Assembly: GCF_006439335.1 (NCBI RefSeq) | Contig: NZ_SAWY01000041.1 | Span: 62,001-126,000, forward strand | From: Litorilituus lipolyticus | GTDB lineage: Bacteria; Pseudomonadota; Gammaproteobacteria; Enterobacterales; Alteromonadaceae | Direction of reading: 5' to 3' | Length of the DNA: 64,000 bases | Shown: in pieces, positions 41,778 to 51,477 of the stretch | Numbering within the stretch: the first letter of the stretch is position 1 | How the letters are laid out: the number at the start of each line of letters is the position of its first letter | Notes under the pieces: model-generated | The model's database searches: none | Told to the model about the DNA's origin: nothing | What the model saw: the letters and a program-made list of their open reading frames with translations, nothing else | Program-made: the position numbers and the translations under genes

Positions 41778-43478
41778 TTAGCAGCACGAACAATTTCTTT
41801 TGTGCTTGTCTGTTTTACCAACACCTGGATTAAATCGGTTAGTTGGGTCTAATTGCTGATAAAAAGCTTTTACTCCCTCTTCAGCTTCATAAAGGTGGCC
41901 GACATTGTGCTCTGCAGGGTATTTAGCCCCACGAGAGTCCAGTAGTGCGAGCATTTCTTTTTTAACTTGTATAGGGTCGACACCTTTTTTAAGGACGTAA
42001 TCTTGATGAAATACATAGCAGAAGAAATGTCCATAATATAAAGACTTGTCTATTTTACTGGCAATGGACTCTGGCAATTGTTCCACCCATAAAGGATCGT
42101 TTCGCTTGAGGGCGATATCTAATGCCAGTATATCGCCAAGGGTATTATCATTAAGTGTTTGATAGCGTATGGCGGCACCTGCTGCTGCAAAGCGTTGCAA
42201 GTAAGCTTTTGCTGTTTCTTCTTCATTACAGACAAAGTAGTTGCCTGCCTCTGGGTTTCTTTGAAAGTATTCAGCTAAAAAGTGTGATGCTTCTTCAATA
42301 CCTTCATCACTCATTTTTAAAATAAGGTGATGCTCGTACTTGTTACGAAAATCCAGCATACGTTCTGGCAAATGTTGTGGAAAGCATTGACTAACTCGCT
42401 GCATTACTCTGTCAGTGGCATACTTTGGCAAGAAGGGCGCTTTGTTTAACGTTGCATCAATACGGCCTTTTAAGGCGAACATTTTGGGTAATTTATCAGT
42501 ACCTAAATGCTGAATACTTAAAAAAGTATCTTTGCCATACTTTTGCGCAATATCAAAAATATCTCGATGCATATATTCACCCACTTCAGGGATATGCTTA
42601 AATTGACTTAAAATATGACGGCGCAAGTGAGTAAGAGTGTCGGGATTATTGGTGCCTATATAATAAGTTTGCTCTTTTTTAGCAACGTCGAAGGTATCTA
42701 AACGTACCGCAAAAACTGCCACTTTTCCGGCGCAACCACTTGACTCATAAAGGCGTGTCGTATCGGCATTGAAACGACTCGGTGTTTCGGCATTCACGTC
42801 TCTTAAGCGTTCTATGTAATCATTGGCGCTGGCTTTTTCTGTTGTTGCTAATGTTTCAAGAGTGAAGTTTTCTGACTCTAAGTTATTGAGGATCTGTTCA
42901 GGATTACTGCCTAAATCAATACCCAAATGATTAACGAGTTTTAATTGTCCTTGCTCATCGACCCAAGCGTATAAAGACAATTCAGTGTAAGCGGGGCCTC
43001 TTTTTACTAGAGCACCACCCGAATTATTGGCAATTCCACCGACAATTGATGCACCTAAACAAGAGGAGCCAATAACAGAGTGAGGAGCTCTGTTTAGTGG
43101 CTTAAGCGTCTTCTCTAAGGTATGTAGCGTTGTACCAGGAAAGCTGACAACTTGCTCGCCATTACCTAACACTAGCAACTTGTTCATCGCTAATGTATTG
43201 ATGATGACAATTTCTCTATCATAATCGTCACCATTAGGTGTTGAGCCTTCAGTTAGGCCTGTATTAGCTGCTTGCATAATCATAATGCAGTCGGCTGTTA
43301 CACAGCATTCTAAAACTTGCCAGAATTCATATAAGGTATTAGGAAAGACCACAGCTAAAGCGCTTCCTCCACCAGATCGCCAACCAGTGCGGTAATGCTC
43401 AGTATTTTTTTGACCAACACGAACTTTGGTTTCACCCAGAATGTTAGTTAAATTAGCTAATAGCTGTGTATTGTTCAT
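41778..43478 (-). CDS. dld: Quinone-dependent D-lactate dehydrogenase
   Basis: A 566-residue peripheral-membrane FAD enzyme. The PCMH-type FAD domain has NTGLTEGSTPNGDDYDREIVIINT and SSCLGASIVGGIANNSGGALVKRGPAYTEL. A cap/membrane-binding region follows, then PAEHNVGHLYEAEEGVKAFYQQLDPTNRFNPGVGKT. It ends in the Cys-rich tail KHKRNCSCC. It oxidises D-lactate to pyruvate; paired with lldD it lets the cell use both lactate isomers. Confidence 0.93.
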   Translation of the reverse strand: MNNTQLLANLTNILGETKVRVGQKNTEHYRTGWRSGGGSALAVVFPNTLYEFWQVLECCVTADCIMIMQAANTGLTEGSTPNGDDYDREIVIINTLAMNKLLVLGNGEQVVSFPGTTLHTLEKTLKPLNRAPHSVIGSSCLGASIVGGIANNSGGALVKRGPAYTELSLYAWVDEQGQLKLVNHLGIDLGSNPEQILNNLESENFTLETLATTEKASANDYIERLRDVNAETPSRFNADTTRLYESSGCAGKVAVFAVRLDTFDVAKKEQTYYIGTNNPDTLTHLRRHILSQFKHIPEVGEYMHRDIFDIAQKYGKDTFLSIQHLGTDKLPKMFALKGRIDATLNKAPFLPKYATDRVMQRVSQCFPQHLPERMLDFRNKYEHHLILKMSDEGIEEASHFLAEYFQRNPEAGNYFVCNEEETAKAYLQRFAAAGAAIRYQTLNDNTLGDILALDIALKRNDPLWVEQLPESIASKIDKSLYYGHFFCYVFHQDYVLKKGVDPIQVKKEMLALLDSRGAKYPAEHNVGHLYEAEEGVKAFYQQLDPTNRFNPGVGKTDKHKRNCSCC

Positions 43479-43511
43479 TTATTTCTCCGGCACTACTGTG
43501 ATCGACTTTTT

Positions 43512-45212
43512 TTAACTTAATGGGCCACTTATTTTCATAACATAGAGTGCAAACAGGGTAAGTGCACCAGCAAATAATACGTAATAGATGGTCGGTAAAA
43601 TAGTTTTTCTTAATGTAGCACCTTCTTGTCCTAATAACCCTACCGTCGCACTGGCAGCAACAACATTATGTATGGCAATCATATTACCTGCAGCTGCGCC
43701 TACGGCTTGGGCAGCAATGATCAGAGCAGGGGACAATTGCAAACTCACAGCAGCTTCAAACTGGAATTGGCTAAACATCATATTAGATACGGTATTTGAG
43801 CCAGCTATAAAAGCGCCCAATGCACCTATGGTTGGGCTAATAAGAGGAAAAGCATCACCAAACCAGGTTGCAAACATCTGTGCACTCGCCATCGGCATGC
43901 TTGGCAGATCAGACAAATTTACACCCGAGTTAATAAATAATCTCACCATGGGAATAGTAAACATTAATACAAACCCAGCGCTAACTATGGTTTTACTTGA
44001 TTCGTTGAATGCTTTAGTTAATGCTTTTGTTCTGTTGTTAGGAGTACCTTGTAATAAAATTGCGGCAATTGCTGCGATAATCAACAAACCACCAGGTAAA
44101 TAAAGGGGGCTAAATGAGGTACTGATGCCAACCTCGCCTAAAATATTGGTAAACCCTAAACTCACACCTGATAACATGGCTTTAAATTCAGCAAAGACTC
44201 GAGAGCAAACCAGAAGCGCTGCCACTAGTAAGTATGGCAACCAAGCAATAGCTTGTGACATAGGTTTGTCTGTTGTTGTTTTGTCTTCGTTAATTTCAAG
44301 CTTGCCTAACCACTTTTCTGGCCATAAAGATTTATCAGTAAATTGCCATGTTTTTTTAGGCATTAAAAAGCCTTGCTTAGCAGCAGTTACCACAATAGCC
44401 ATGCTCACTAAACCACCCATAAGTGAAGGAAATTCAGGTCCTAAAAATATTCCCGTTAATGCATAAGGAATGGTAAAAGCAAGACCCGCAAAAATAGCAA
44501 ATGGCATCACTTCTAAGCCTTCTTTCCAGCTACGATTTTTTCCGAAAAAGCGCGTTAGCATCATTACCATAAGCAATGGCATGAAAGTACCGATAATGCC
44601 ATGAATGATGGCAACTTCAGAGGTAATTAACTGTAGATATTGCTCCCATGTCCAACCTTGTGTTGCTAATTGTGCTTCAATGGCAACAGTATCTAACCCT
44701 TTATTTACGCCAATAATAATGGGCGTACCTACAGCGCCAAACGATACAGGAGTACTTTGGATCATCATACCCATTAGCACTGCAGCAACGGCAGGAAAAC
44801 CAATCGCTACCATTAATGGTGCGGCAATAGCAGCAGGTGTGCCAAATCCAGAAGCACCTTCAATGAAAGTACCAAAACACCACGCAATAACAATGGCTTG
44901 AATTCTTCTATCGGGTGAAACATGGGTAAAGCCTTGACGAATAACTGCAATAGCACCAGTATTTTTAAGGGTGTTTAATAGGAATATAGCGCCAAAGACA
45001 ATCCATAATACAGAAATTGTGATCCCCATACCTTGCATGATCGACGCGAGGACTCTGTTGGCTGACATGTCCCAGACAAACAGTGCTAGAAATGCGGTAG
45101 CAGCTAGTACAATGGGCATTGCCTTTTTGGCAGGCCAATGCAGGCCAATTAAGAGTATTGCTGAAAGTGCTATAGGAACTAATGCTAATAAGCCTAGAGT
45201 TAATTCACTCAT
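43512..45212 (-). CDS. lldP: L-lactate permease family transporter
   Basis: About 566 residues, 12-14 helices of the LctP family. [27 protein letters not shown] and [12 protein letters not shown] are the family signatures. [20 protein letters not shown] and [25 protein letters not shown] close the second repeat. The ATG at 45212 has an AAGGAG site eight bases upstream; the open frame extends to 45329 without support. First gene of the lactate operon, imports lactate with H+. Confidence 0.93.
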   Translation of the reverse strand: MSELTLGLLALVPIALSAILLIGLHWPAKKAMPIVLAATAFLALFVWDMSANRVLASIMQGMGITISVLWIVFGAIFLLNTLKNTGAIAVIRQGFTHVSPDRRIQAIVIAWCFGTFIEGASGFGTPAAIAAPLMVAIGFPAVAAVLMGMMIQSTPVSFGAVGTPIIIGVNKGLDTVAIEAQLATQGWTWEQYLQLITSEVAIIHGIIGTFMPLLMVMMLTRFFGKNRSWKEGLEVMPFAIFAGLAFTIPYALTGIFLGPEFPSLMGGLVSMAIVVTAAKQGFLMPKKTWQFTDKSLWPEKWLGKLEINEDKTTTDKPMSQAIAWLPYLLVAALLVCSRVFAEFKAMLSGVSLGFTNILGEVGISTSFSPLYLPGGLLIIAAIAAILLQGTPNNRTKALTKAFNESSKTIVSAGFVLMFTIPMVRLFINSGVNLSDLPSMPMASAQMFATWFGDAFPLISPTIGALGAFIAGSNTVSNMMFSQFQFEAAVSLQLSPALIIAAQAVGAAAGNMIAIHNVVAASATVGLLGQEGATLRKTILPTIYYVLFAGALTLFALYVMKISGPLS

Positions 45213-45401
45213 CTTTCTTCTCCTTATCATTATAATTATATGTTTAGCGCTTCTGTTTGCAGTACTTGTTTTCAGTGTTCTTATGGTTGTTGTAATAATT
45301 AAACAAACAAAAGTTACTTGAATGTACAATGTTGTGGACTATTGATATATATTGATAAAAGACAATGTTTTTTTCCTTTTTTGACATAATTAAGGTTTCG
45401 A

Positions 45402-46307
45402 ATGATTAAAGCAGATGATATTTTTCTTTTTGTTCAAGTAGTTGATGAAGGCTCATTCTCAAAGGTGGCTGATAAACTTGAAATGACAAACTCTGTAGTG
45501 AGCAAAAGAATTAGTCGATTGGAGCAAGAAATTAATGTGCAACTGTTCTATCGCACAACAAGAAAGCTCACATTAACTGATGCAGGCAGAGCACTTTATG
45601 GTAAAGCAAGACTTGCAAAACAAGCTTTGCAAGATGCTCAAGATACGGTTACTGGTTATGGTGATGCTGTTCGAGGAAAAATTAAAGTTACCGTACCTGT
45701 GGTGTCAGCACATATTTTGTTAAGTGCTTCAATTGCTGATTTTTGTAAACTGTACCCAGATGTTGAAGTAGAGTTATTCGTCTCTAATCGGATGGTCGAT
45801 ATCATTGATGATGGCTACGATTTAGCTATTCGTACAGCAGATTTAGAAGACTCGTCGCTCATTGCCCGACGATTAATTGATTCTCACTGGGTGGTTTGTG
45901 CAAGTCCTAGTTATTTAGAAAATCATGGTACGCCAGTTCATCCGAGTGAACTTAAAGATCATCAATGTTTGATATATAAATATGAAGGTGTTGGGCCAGA
46001 TAATTGGCAATTTCAACTAAATGGCGAAGACTGCTATATACAGGTTTGTGGTCGGTTTCATGCTAACAGTTTAGAATCGATTAAGCAGGCTTCATTAAAT
46101 GGTTTTGGCATTTCATACTTACCTAAAATTTTAATTCATGAGGAATTAGCGCAAGGGAAGTTGCTATCATTATTAAGTGACTATTCAACGAAAAGACTGG
46201 GGATTTATGCGGTTTACCCTCGCTCAAGGCAACCAGATAAAAAGCTAAACTTATTAGTTGAGCATTTGAGAGAAGCTTTCCTTAATCGAAAAGGTCATTT
46301 TTATTAA
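45402..46307 (+). CDS. LysR-family regulator of the lactate operon
   Basis: A 301-residue LysR protein with HTH MIKADDIFLFVQVVDEGSFSKVADKLEMTNSVVSKRISRLE, then LFYRTTRKLTLTDAG. Divergent from lldP-dld-lldD (190 bases), so most likely their regulator. The intergenic region holds TTGATATATATTGATA-type repeats that could be its operator. Confidence 0.88.
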   Translation: MIKADDIFLFVQVVDEGSFSKVADKLEMTNSVVSKRISRLEQEINVQLFYRTTRKLTLTDAGRALYGKARLAKQALQDAQDTVTGYGDAVRGKIKVTVPVVSAHILLSASIADFCKLYPDVEVELFVSNRMVDIIDDGYDLAIRTADLEDSSLIARRLIDSHWVVCASPSYLENHGTPVHPSELKDHQCLIYKYEGVGPDNWQFQLNGEDCYIQVCGRFHANSLESIKQASLNGFGISYLPKILIHEELAQGKLLSLLSDYSTKRLGIYAVYPRSRQPDKKLNLLVEHLREAFLNRKGHFY

Positions 46308-46401
46308 ACCTTTAGCAGCAAATTTTCAGGTGCTAGTTAGCTGTCATGATTAACAAGTCAATATCGATAACATGTTGATTTAATAATGGCTTGAATTAAC
46401 A

Positions 46402-47754
46402 TTAAAAAATCAAACTAAAATGGCTGCCTTTTTCAGGAGTCGTTTGCAAAGAAACTTGCCCTCCATGTGCAAGCATAACTTGTTTAGTTAAAGCTAAGCC
46501 CACACCAGAGCCGTCTCTTTTTGTCGTATAAAAAGGCACAAAAGCATTTTTAGCCGTATCGCTATTCATACCACAGCCGGTATCGCTCACTTCAATCACA
46601 GGATTACCACGTTGATTAATAAAACCTTTGATGGTTACTTGCTTATTATTGCTTGTTGTTAATGCATGTTCAGCATTTTTTAATAAGTTGATGAGGACTT
46701 GTGCGAGCATGTCATGGTCGATATTAATATCTAATGAGCTAGGGGAAATATCGATAGTTAAAACGATGTTTTTCTCAGGCCAATGATGGCAAGCTACTTT
46801 GGTGACTTCTTCAATAAAAGTACTAATTTCGATTGATGTTTTATTAGGGCTTGGTAAGCGTGTTAAGCGGCGATAGCTAGTAACAAATTGCATTAAGCTG
46901 TCACTTCGCTTGGCTACTGTGGTCACGGCATCACTGATATCAATTAACTCTTCTTGTAAGTTATTATCATTGGGAACTTTGGGTTTTATATCTTCAACGA
47001 GAACTGATGCGGTATTGGCCAGCGAAGTTATTGGTGTAATGCTATTCATAATCTCATGAGTAAGTACGCTCACTAAATCTTGCCATGCCTCTAATTGTGC
47101 CGAAACTAATTCGCTTTGAATATCTTGTAAACTAAATAAGAGTTCATTGGTATTGGGCATTTTTATTTCAGTCGCTTTAGCGCTGAGTTGATGTTCCATA
47201 CCATCGATATCTAGTTGAATGAGTTTTTTATCTCCGGCAGACATTGCGATTAATTGCTTTGGAAAGTGCGAACCAAAACATGATAAGTCATTCAGATTGA
47301 CAATCGGATGAGTACCAAATAAACGTCTAGCACTGTTGTTCCATAGTGTCACCTTATGTTCGGTGTTGATACTGATCAAGGGAGCGGGTACATGTTCAAC
47401 AATAGCCTTTAAGTGCCTTAACGTTTGTTCTTGTGAATTTCGTTCCCTTTGCAACCGCGATAATATATCGGTAAAGGCTTGGGCAAGTTCTTCAAAACCA
47501 GTACCAAGGTTGGTGAAATCAAACCGCTGAGAAAAGTCACCATAGCGCATAGCATCAAGAAATCGTACAAGTTCAGCATTTGTTTTGGCGACAAATTTTG
47601 TTAACTCAACAAGCTGAACAGCTAAAACTATCGTTAACAAAACTGTCATTGCGTGATAGCCAGGAGATGTGATGAAAACGGTGAGTAACACTAAGGTTAC
47701 CATGGCTAATATCGTGCGAAAAATGATCCGCAAAGTAAATTGTTTAAAGGCCAT
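46402..47754 (-). CDS. NtrY-like sensor histidine kinase
   Basis: About 450 residues. Two N-terminal helices (FRTILAMVTLVLLTVFITS, MTVLLTIVLAVQLVELTKF) are followed by a HAMP-like region and a PAS domain (IVEHVPAPLISINTEHKVTLWNNSARRLFG). The HisKA site is VLTHEIMNSITPI. The ATPase domain shows NLLKNAEHAL, DTGCGMN and GSGVGLALTKQVMLAHGG. The ATG at 47754 overlaps the regulator gene by 11 bases. Pairs with the upstream sigma54-type regulator. Confidence 0.9.
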   Translation of the reverse strand: MAFKQFTLRIIFRTILAMVTLVLLTVFITSPGYHAMTVLLTIVLAVQLVELTKFVAKTNAELVRFLDAMRYGDFSQRFDFTNLGTGFEELAQAFTDILSRLQRERNSQEQTLRHLKAIVEHVPAPLISINTEHKVTLWNNSARRLFGTHPIVNLNDLSCFGSHFPKQLIAMSAGDKKLIQLDIDGMEHQLSAKATEIKMPNTNELLFSLQDIQSELVSAQLEAWQDLVSVLTHEIMNSITPITSLANTASVLVEDIKPKVPNDNNLQEELIDISDAVTTVAKRSDSLMQFVTSYRRLTRLPSPNKTSIEISTFIEEVTKVACHHWPEKNIVLTIDISPSSLDINIDHDMLAQVLINLLKNAEHALTTSNNKQVTIKGFINQRGNPVIEVSDTGCGMNSDTAKNAFVPFYTTKRDGSGVGLALTKQVMLAHGGQVSLQTTPEKGSHFSLIF

Positions 47755-49210
47755 GTTTTTCCATCCTTCGGTATAAAGCTGCACGTGTTAAGCCAAGCTC
47801 TTTTGCACTGTGGCTAATGTTATAGCGGTGCTTTTTTAGCGCAGTGCTAATTGCATGTTTTTCTATGGCTTCTAAATTTAACTCACCTTCATTTACTGGT
47901 GAAACTGAAACATCATCGCTAATTGTTGATAGTTGATTATTTACATCAGGCTTTGTAGGTAAGTTGTTGATATTTGGTTTTTTACTTTGTTCTGGTGAGC
48001 TGAGCTGGAAGTCACTCAGGGTTAATTCATCATGCTCTGTAAGAATAACTGCACGTTCTATAGCATGACGTAATGCCCTGATATTACCCGGCCATGAATC
48101 ATGTAATATGGCATTTTTAGCATCCTTTGAGATTCCCTTGCTCGCCTTGCCATATTTTTTGCAATATAACGTTAGATAATGCTGAGCAATGGGTAATATG
48201 TCTTCGCTTCGTTCTCTAAGTGGTGGTAAATTTATTTCTACTGTGTTTAGTCTAAAGAGTAAATCTTGACGGAACTTACTTTCATTAGTGAGCTCAGTTT
48301 TTTTCATATTGGTTGCAGCGATAACACGTACATCAAAGGGAACAGCTTTATTTGCACCTAAAGGGGTGACTTGCCTTTGTTCTAGGACGGTAAGTAATTT
48401 AGCTTGTAAATGCAGAGGGAGATTGCCTAGTTCATCTAAGAATAAGGTGCCGCCATTGGCTGCTTGTAATTTACCAACACGATCGTGGTGTGCGCCAGTA
48501 AATGCTCCCTTCTTATGGCCGAAGAGCTCACTTTCAAAAAGGCTCTCAGCGATAGCGCCTAAATCAACAGACATAAAAATATTGTTACATCGTTTACTTT
48601 GATTATGTAGTGCATTTGCCGCTAATTCTTTACCTGTGCCATTTTCACCTAAAATGAGTACATTGGCATCAGTTGGCGCGGCTCGTGCTATGAGGGATTG
48701 AACATTGGTCATCGTAGCAGACTGGCTAATAATCTCCTGAGCTTGCACTTGATTAAGTTGATTCGTAACTTGGACTAACGTTTGGTTGGCGACTTTAAGG
48801 TTTTCAGCTTCAGTGCGAGATTTTTTAAGTTGCACTGCTGTTGATAGGGTCGCAATAACTTTTTCGTTTTGCCATGGTTTAGCAATAAAATCTGTAGCGC
48901 CTAATTTCATTGCTTCAACTGCGACATCAACGCCACCATGAGCGGTGATCATCACGATAATACTATCAGGTTTTATATTAAGTATTTTATCAAGCCAGTA
49001 AAAACCCTGTTCACCTGAGCTTTCGCCAGGGCCAAAGTTCATGTCGAGTAATATGACATCAAAGTCGTTTTCTGAAAATAATTTCGGGATTTGCTCTGGC
49101 CTGTTGCAAATGGTGACTTGTGAAAACTGTCTCTTAAGTAACAGTTTTGAGGCGACTAAAATATCTTGGTCGTCGTCGACAATCAGAATATGTGCATCGG
49201 TTTTCATCAT
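47744..49210 (-). CDS. NtrC-family sigma54-dependent response regulator
   Basis: About 488 residues. The receiver domain (5-125) carries LIVDDDQD and VILLDMNFG with the phosphoacceptor Asp, and IAKPW. The AAA+ domain has Walker A LGENGTGKELAA, the sigma54-contact loop GAFTGAHHD and GTLFLDELGNLPLHLQAKLL. A Fis-type helix-turn-helix ends it (ISHSAKELGLTRAALYRRMEKHGL). ATG at 49210 (or 49207) chosen over an upstream TTG. It should activate the divergent exporter operon through tandem sites at 49238-49278. Confidence 0.92.
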   Translation of the reverse strand: MMKTDAHILIVDDDQDILVASKLLLKRQFSQVTICNRPEQIPKLFSENDFDVILLDMNFGPGESSGEQGFYWLDKILNIKPDSIIVMITAHGGVDVAVEAMKLGATDFIAKPWQNEKVIATLSTAVQLKKSRTEAENLKVANQTLVQVTNQLNQVQAQEIISQSATMTNVQSLIARAAPTDANVLILGENGTGKELAANALHNQSKRCNNIFMSVDLGAIAESLFESELFGHKKGAFTGAHHDRVGKLQAANGGTLFLDELGNLPLHLQAKLLTVLEQRQVTPLGANKAVPFDVRVIAATNMKKTELTNESKFRQDLLFRLNTVEINLPPLRERSEDILPIAQHYLTLYCKKYGKASKGISKDAKNAILHDSWPGNIRALRHAIERAVILTEHDELTLSDFQLSSPEQSKKPNINNLPTKPDVNNQLSTISDDVSVSPVNEGELNLEAIEKHAISTALKKHRYNISHSAKELGLTRAALYRRMEKHGL

Positions 49211-49237
49211 TATTTGCAATTTATTGAATTAGAATAA

Positions 49238-49278
49238 GTGTTCATTAACGTACACTTAGTGTTCACAAACGTACAGTT
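49238..49278. promoter_or_regulatory. Tandem enhancer-like repeats (probable regulator binding sites)
   Basis: GTGTTCATTAACGTACACTT at 49238-49257 and the near copy GTGTTCACAAACGTACAGTT at 49259-49278, spaced 21 bases start to start (two helical turns). Each is bounded by GTGT/ACAC-like ends. They lie 60-100 bases upstream of a -24/-12-like element. Confidence 0.65.
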
Positions 49279-49337
49279 TTTTCTTCTCTATTTATTGAAT
49301 AATATTTTTAATCTATATAAATCAATCGCTAACGTTT

Positions 49338-49353
49338 TGGAATGTTTCTTGTA
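49338..49353 (+). promoter_or_regulatory. Candidate sigma54 (-24/-12) promoter
   Basis: TGGAATGTTTCTTGTA fits TGG-N8-TTG spacing of sigma54 promoters, with GT instead of the usual GC at -12. It lies 48 bases before the exporter ATG. Confidence 0.5.
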
Positions 49354-49400
49354 ATACATATCACTATCTTAATTTGTAAATTTAAAAAGTGATTTGAGTA

Positions 49401-50714
49401 ATGAGTAACTCATTAAAGGCGGTTCAACAATCTAACAATGATCAAGGTGCTGTTTCAGGCGCTGGTATGGATCGAAAAGTGCAGCCGAAAAAGTTAAGTA
49501 AAATGAAATGGCTTGTCGTTGCGGTTGCGCTAATTTTACTTGGTTGGTTGGCGGTACAGTTTACCGGTAAGTTATCTGGAAAGTCGTTGGCGGTTAACAG
49601 TAACCGTATTGTAGTTTCTAGTGTAACACGCGGGACTTTTGAAGATTTCATTCCTGTTCGTGGTCGAATCTCACCAGCTAAAACAGTTTACCTTGATGCG
49701 ATTGAGGGAGGGCGTGTTGAACGAATCCTTGTTGAAGATGGTGTTGAATTAAAAGCGGGTGATTTGATTGTGGAGCTATCTAATGCAAGCTTGCAACTTA
49801 ATGTCTTAGGCAATGAAGCCCGCGTTGCAGAGCAACTAAATAACATGCGTTCTATCGAATTAAGTTTAGAGCAAAATCGTTTGCGCCATAAAAGCAATAT
49901 TATTGATATTGAATATCAGATTAAGCTGTTAACTAGACAATTACAACGGGAGCAAGAGTTAGTTGCTAGTGGCGCAGTGATCCAGTCAAAGCTTGATGAC
50001 ACCAAAGACACTTTGCAGTGGTATAAAAATCGCTTAGCTGTGACCCTAGAGAGCCAAGCGTCTGATACTCGTATGCAACAATCGCAATTGGTCTTTCTAA
50101 AAGAAACCAGTGAACGATTAGAGAGCAACTTAGCAATATCTCGACAAAACCTTGAGAACATGAATGTGCGCGCGCCAGTTGATGGCAAACTCTCGGGCTT
50201 TAATGTTGAAGTGGGGCAAAGTATTGGTAGAGGTGAACGTTTAGGGCAAATTGATACACCGAACGATTATAAAGTCACGGCCTTTATTGATGAATTCTAT
50301 TTAGGCCGCGTTGATATTGGGCAACGGGCTATGTATCAAGACTACCCGTTAACGATTAGTAAAATTTATCCGCAAGTACAAAATGGTCAATTCGAAGTGG
50401 ACTTTACTTTTGTGAGTGAGCAACCAAGCGGTATTCGTCGCGGACAAACTATTCAAACAAAATTAACACTTGGTGATGCCAGTAAAGCAACACTTATTCC
50501 TAATGGTGCTTTTTATCAAGATACCGGTGGTAATTGGATCTTTGTGGTTAATGACTCAGGGGAAGAAGCCGTGCGTCGTCCAGTTAGGCTCGGTAGGCGT
50601 AACAATCAATTTATCGAAGTGCTTGATGGTTTAGAGGCAGGGGAGCGTGTTGTTACTAGCCCTTATAACAGTTATCAAGATATGCAACGACTTAAGTTAA
50701 CTGCTGAAAAATAG
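49401..50714 (+). CDS. HlyD/MacA-like periplasmic adaptor
   Basis: A 437-residue membrane-fusion protein. One N-terminal helix (WLVVAVALILLGWLAVQF, about 35-52) is followed by a biotinyl-lipoyl region (GRVERILVEDGVELKAGDLIVEL). A coiled-coil hairpin spans about 150-250, and NMNVRAPVDGKLSGFNVEVGQSI and a beta-barrel end it. It links the ABC transporter encoded downstream to an outer-membrane channel. First gene of a three-gene operon. Confidence 0.9.
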   Translation: MSNSLKAVQQSNNDQGAVSGAGMDRKVQPKKLSKMKWLVVAVALILLGWLAVQFTGKLSGKSLAVNSNRIVVSSVTRGTFEDFIPVRGRISPAKTVYLDAIEGGRVERILVEDGVELKAGDLIVELSNASLQLNVLGNEARVAEQLNNMRSIELSLEQNRLRHKSNIIDIEYQIKLLTRQLQREQELVASGAVIQSKLDDTKDTLQWYKNRLAVTLESQASDTRMQQSQLVFLKETSERLESNLAISRQNLENMNVRAPVDGKLSGFNVEVGQSIGRGERLGQIDTPNDYKVTAFIDEFYLGRVDIGQRAMYQDYPLTISKIYPQVQNGQFEVDFTFVSEQPSGIRRGQTIQTKLTLGDASKATLIPNGAFYQDTGGNWIFVVNDSGEEAVRRPVRLGRRNNQFIEVLDGLEAGERVVTSPYNSYQDMQRLKLTAEK

Positions 50715-50771
50715 CAGCTTAACGTTTAATTACTCAGTAACAAGAACAGATTATTTTAAAAGGAAATAGCT

Positions 50772-51452
50772 ATGCTAAAGCTTCATAATTTAACAAGAAC
50801 ATACCAAACAGATGATGTTGAAACACTCGCATTAAATAACGTGAATATTGAAATAGCTCAAGGAGAATTTGTCGCTATTATGGGGCCTTCGGGCTGTGGT
50901 AAATCAACTTTGCTAAATACCATTGGCATGTTGGATTCACCTAGCTCAGGTACATATGAGTTTAATGGTGAAGATATTTCAAGTTATTCAGAAGCACAAT
51001 TGTCGGTGATTCGTAAGAAAAATATTGGTTTCATTTTTCAAAACTTTAATTTAATTGATGAGCTTACTGTGCAAGAAAATATCGAGTTAGCACTGCTGTA
51101 TCATAATATTCCTGCCAGTGAACGTAATAAGCGCGTTATTGAGGTGATGGATAAAGTGGGTATAGCGCATCGCGCAAAGCATATGCCGAGTCAGTTATCA
51201 GGTGGTCAACAACAACGTGTTGCAGTAGCTCGTGCGGTAGTAGGTGATCAAAAAATGATCCTCGCTGATGAACCTACAGGTAATTTAGATAGCGCACATG
51301 GACAAGAAGTCATGGAAATGCTGCAAACGCTAAATGCAGAAGGCACTACCATAGTGATGGTTACTCATAGCCCAACACATGCTGATTATGCCAAACGTAC
51401 CATTAATCTATTTGACGGACATGTGGTCACAGAAAGGGTGAAAGCAGCTTAA
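50772..51452 (+). CDS. ABC transporter ATP-binding protein (MacB/LolD type)
   Basis: A 226-residue ATPase. Walker A GPSGCGKSTLLN, Q-loop FIFQNFNLIDELT, signature LSGGQQQRVAVARAV, Walker B MILADEPTGNLDS and the H-loop VTHSP are all intact. Typical of exporters working with FtsX-like permeases. Second gene of the operon. Confidence 0.93.
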   Translation: MLKLHNLTRTYQTDDVETLALNNVNIEIAQGEFVAIMGPSGCGKSTLLNTIGMLDSPSSGTYEFNGEDISSYSEAQLSVIRKKNIGFIFQNFNLIDELTVQENIELALLYHNIPASERNKRVIEVMDKVGIAHRAKHMPSQLSGGQQQRVAVARAVVGDQKMILADEPTGNLDSAHGQEVMEMLQTLNAEGTTIVMVTHSPTHADYAKRTINLFDGHVVTERVKAA

Positions 51453-51477
51453 TTGCTGACTTCAATAGGGGAAACTT

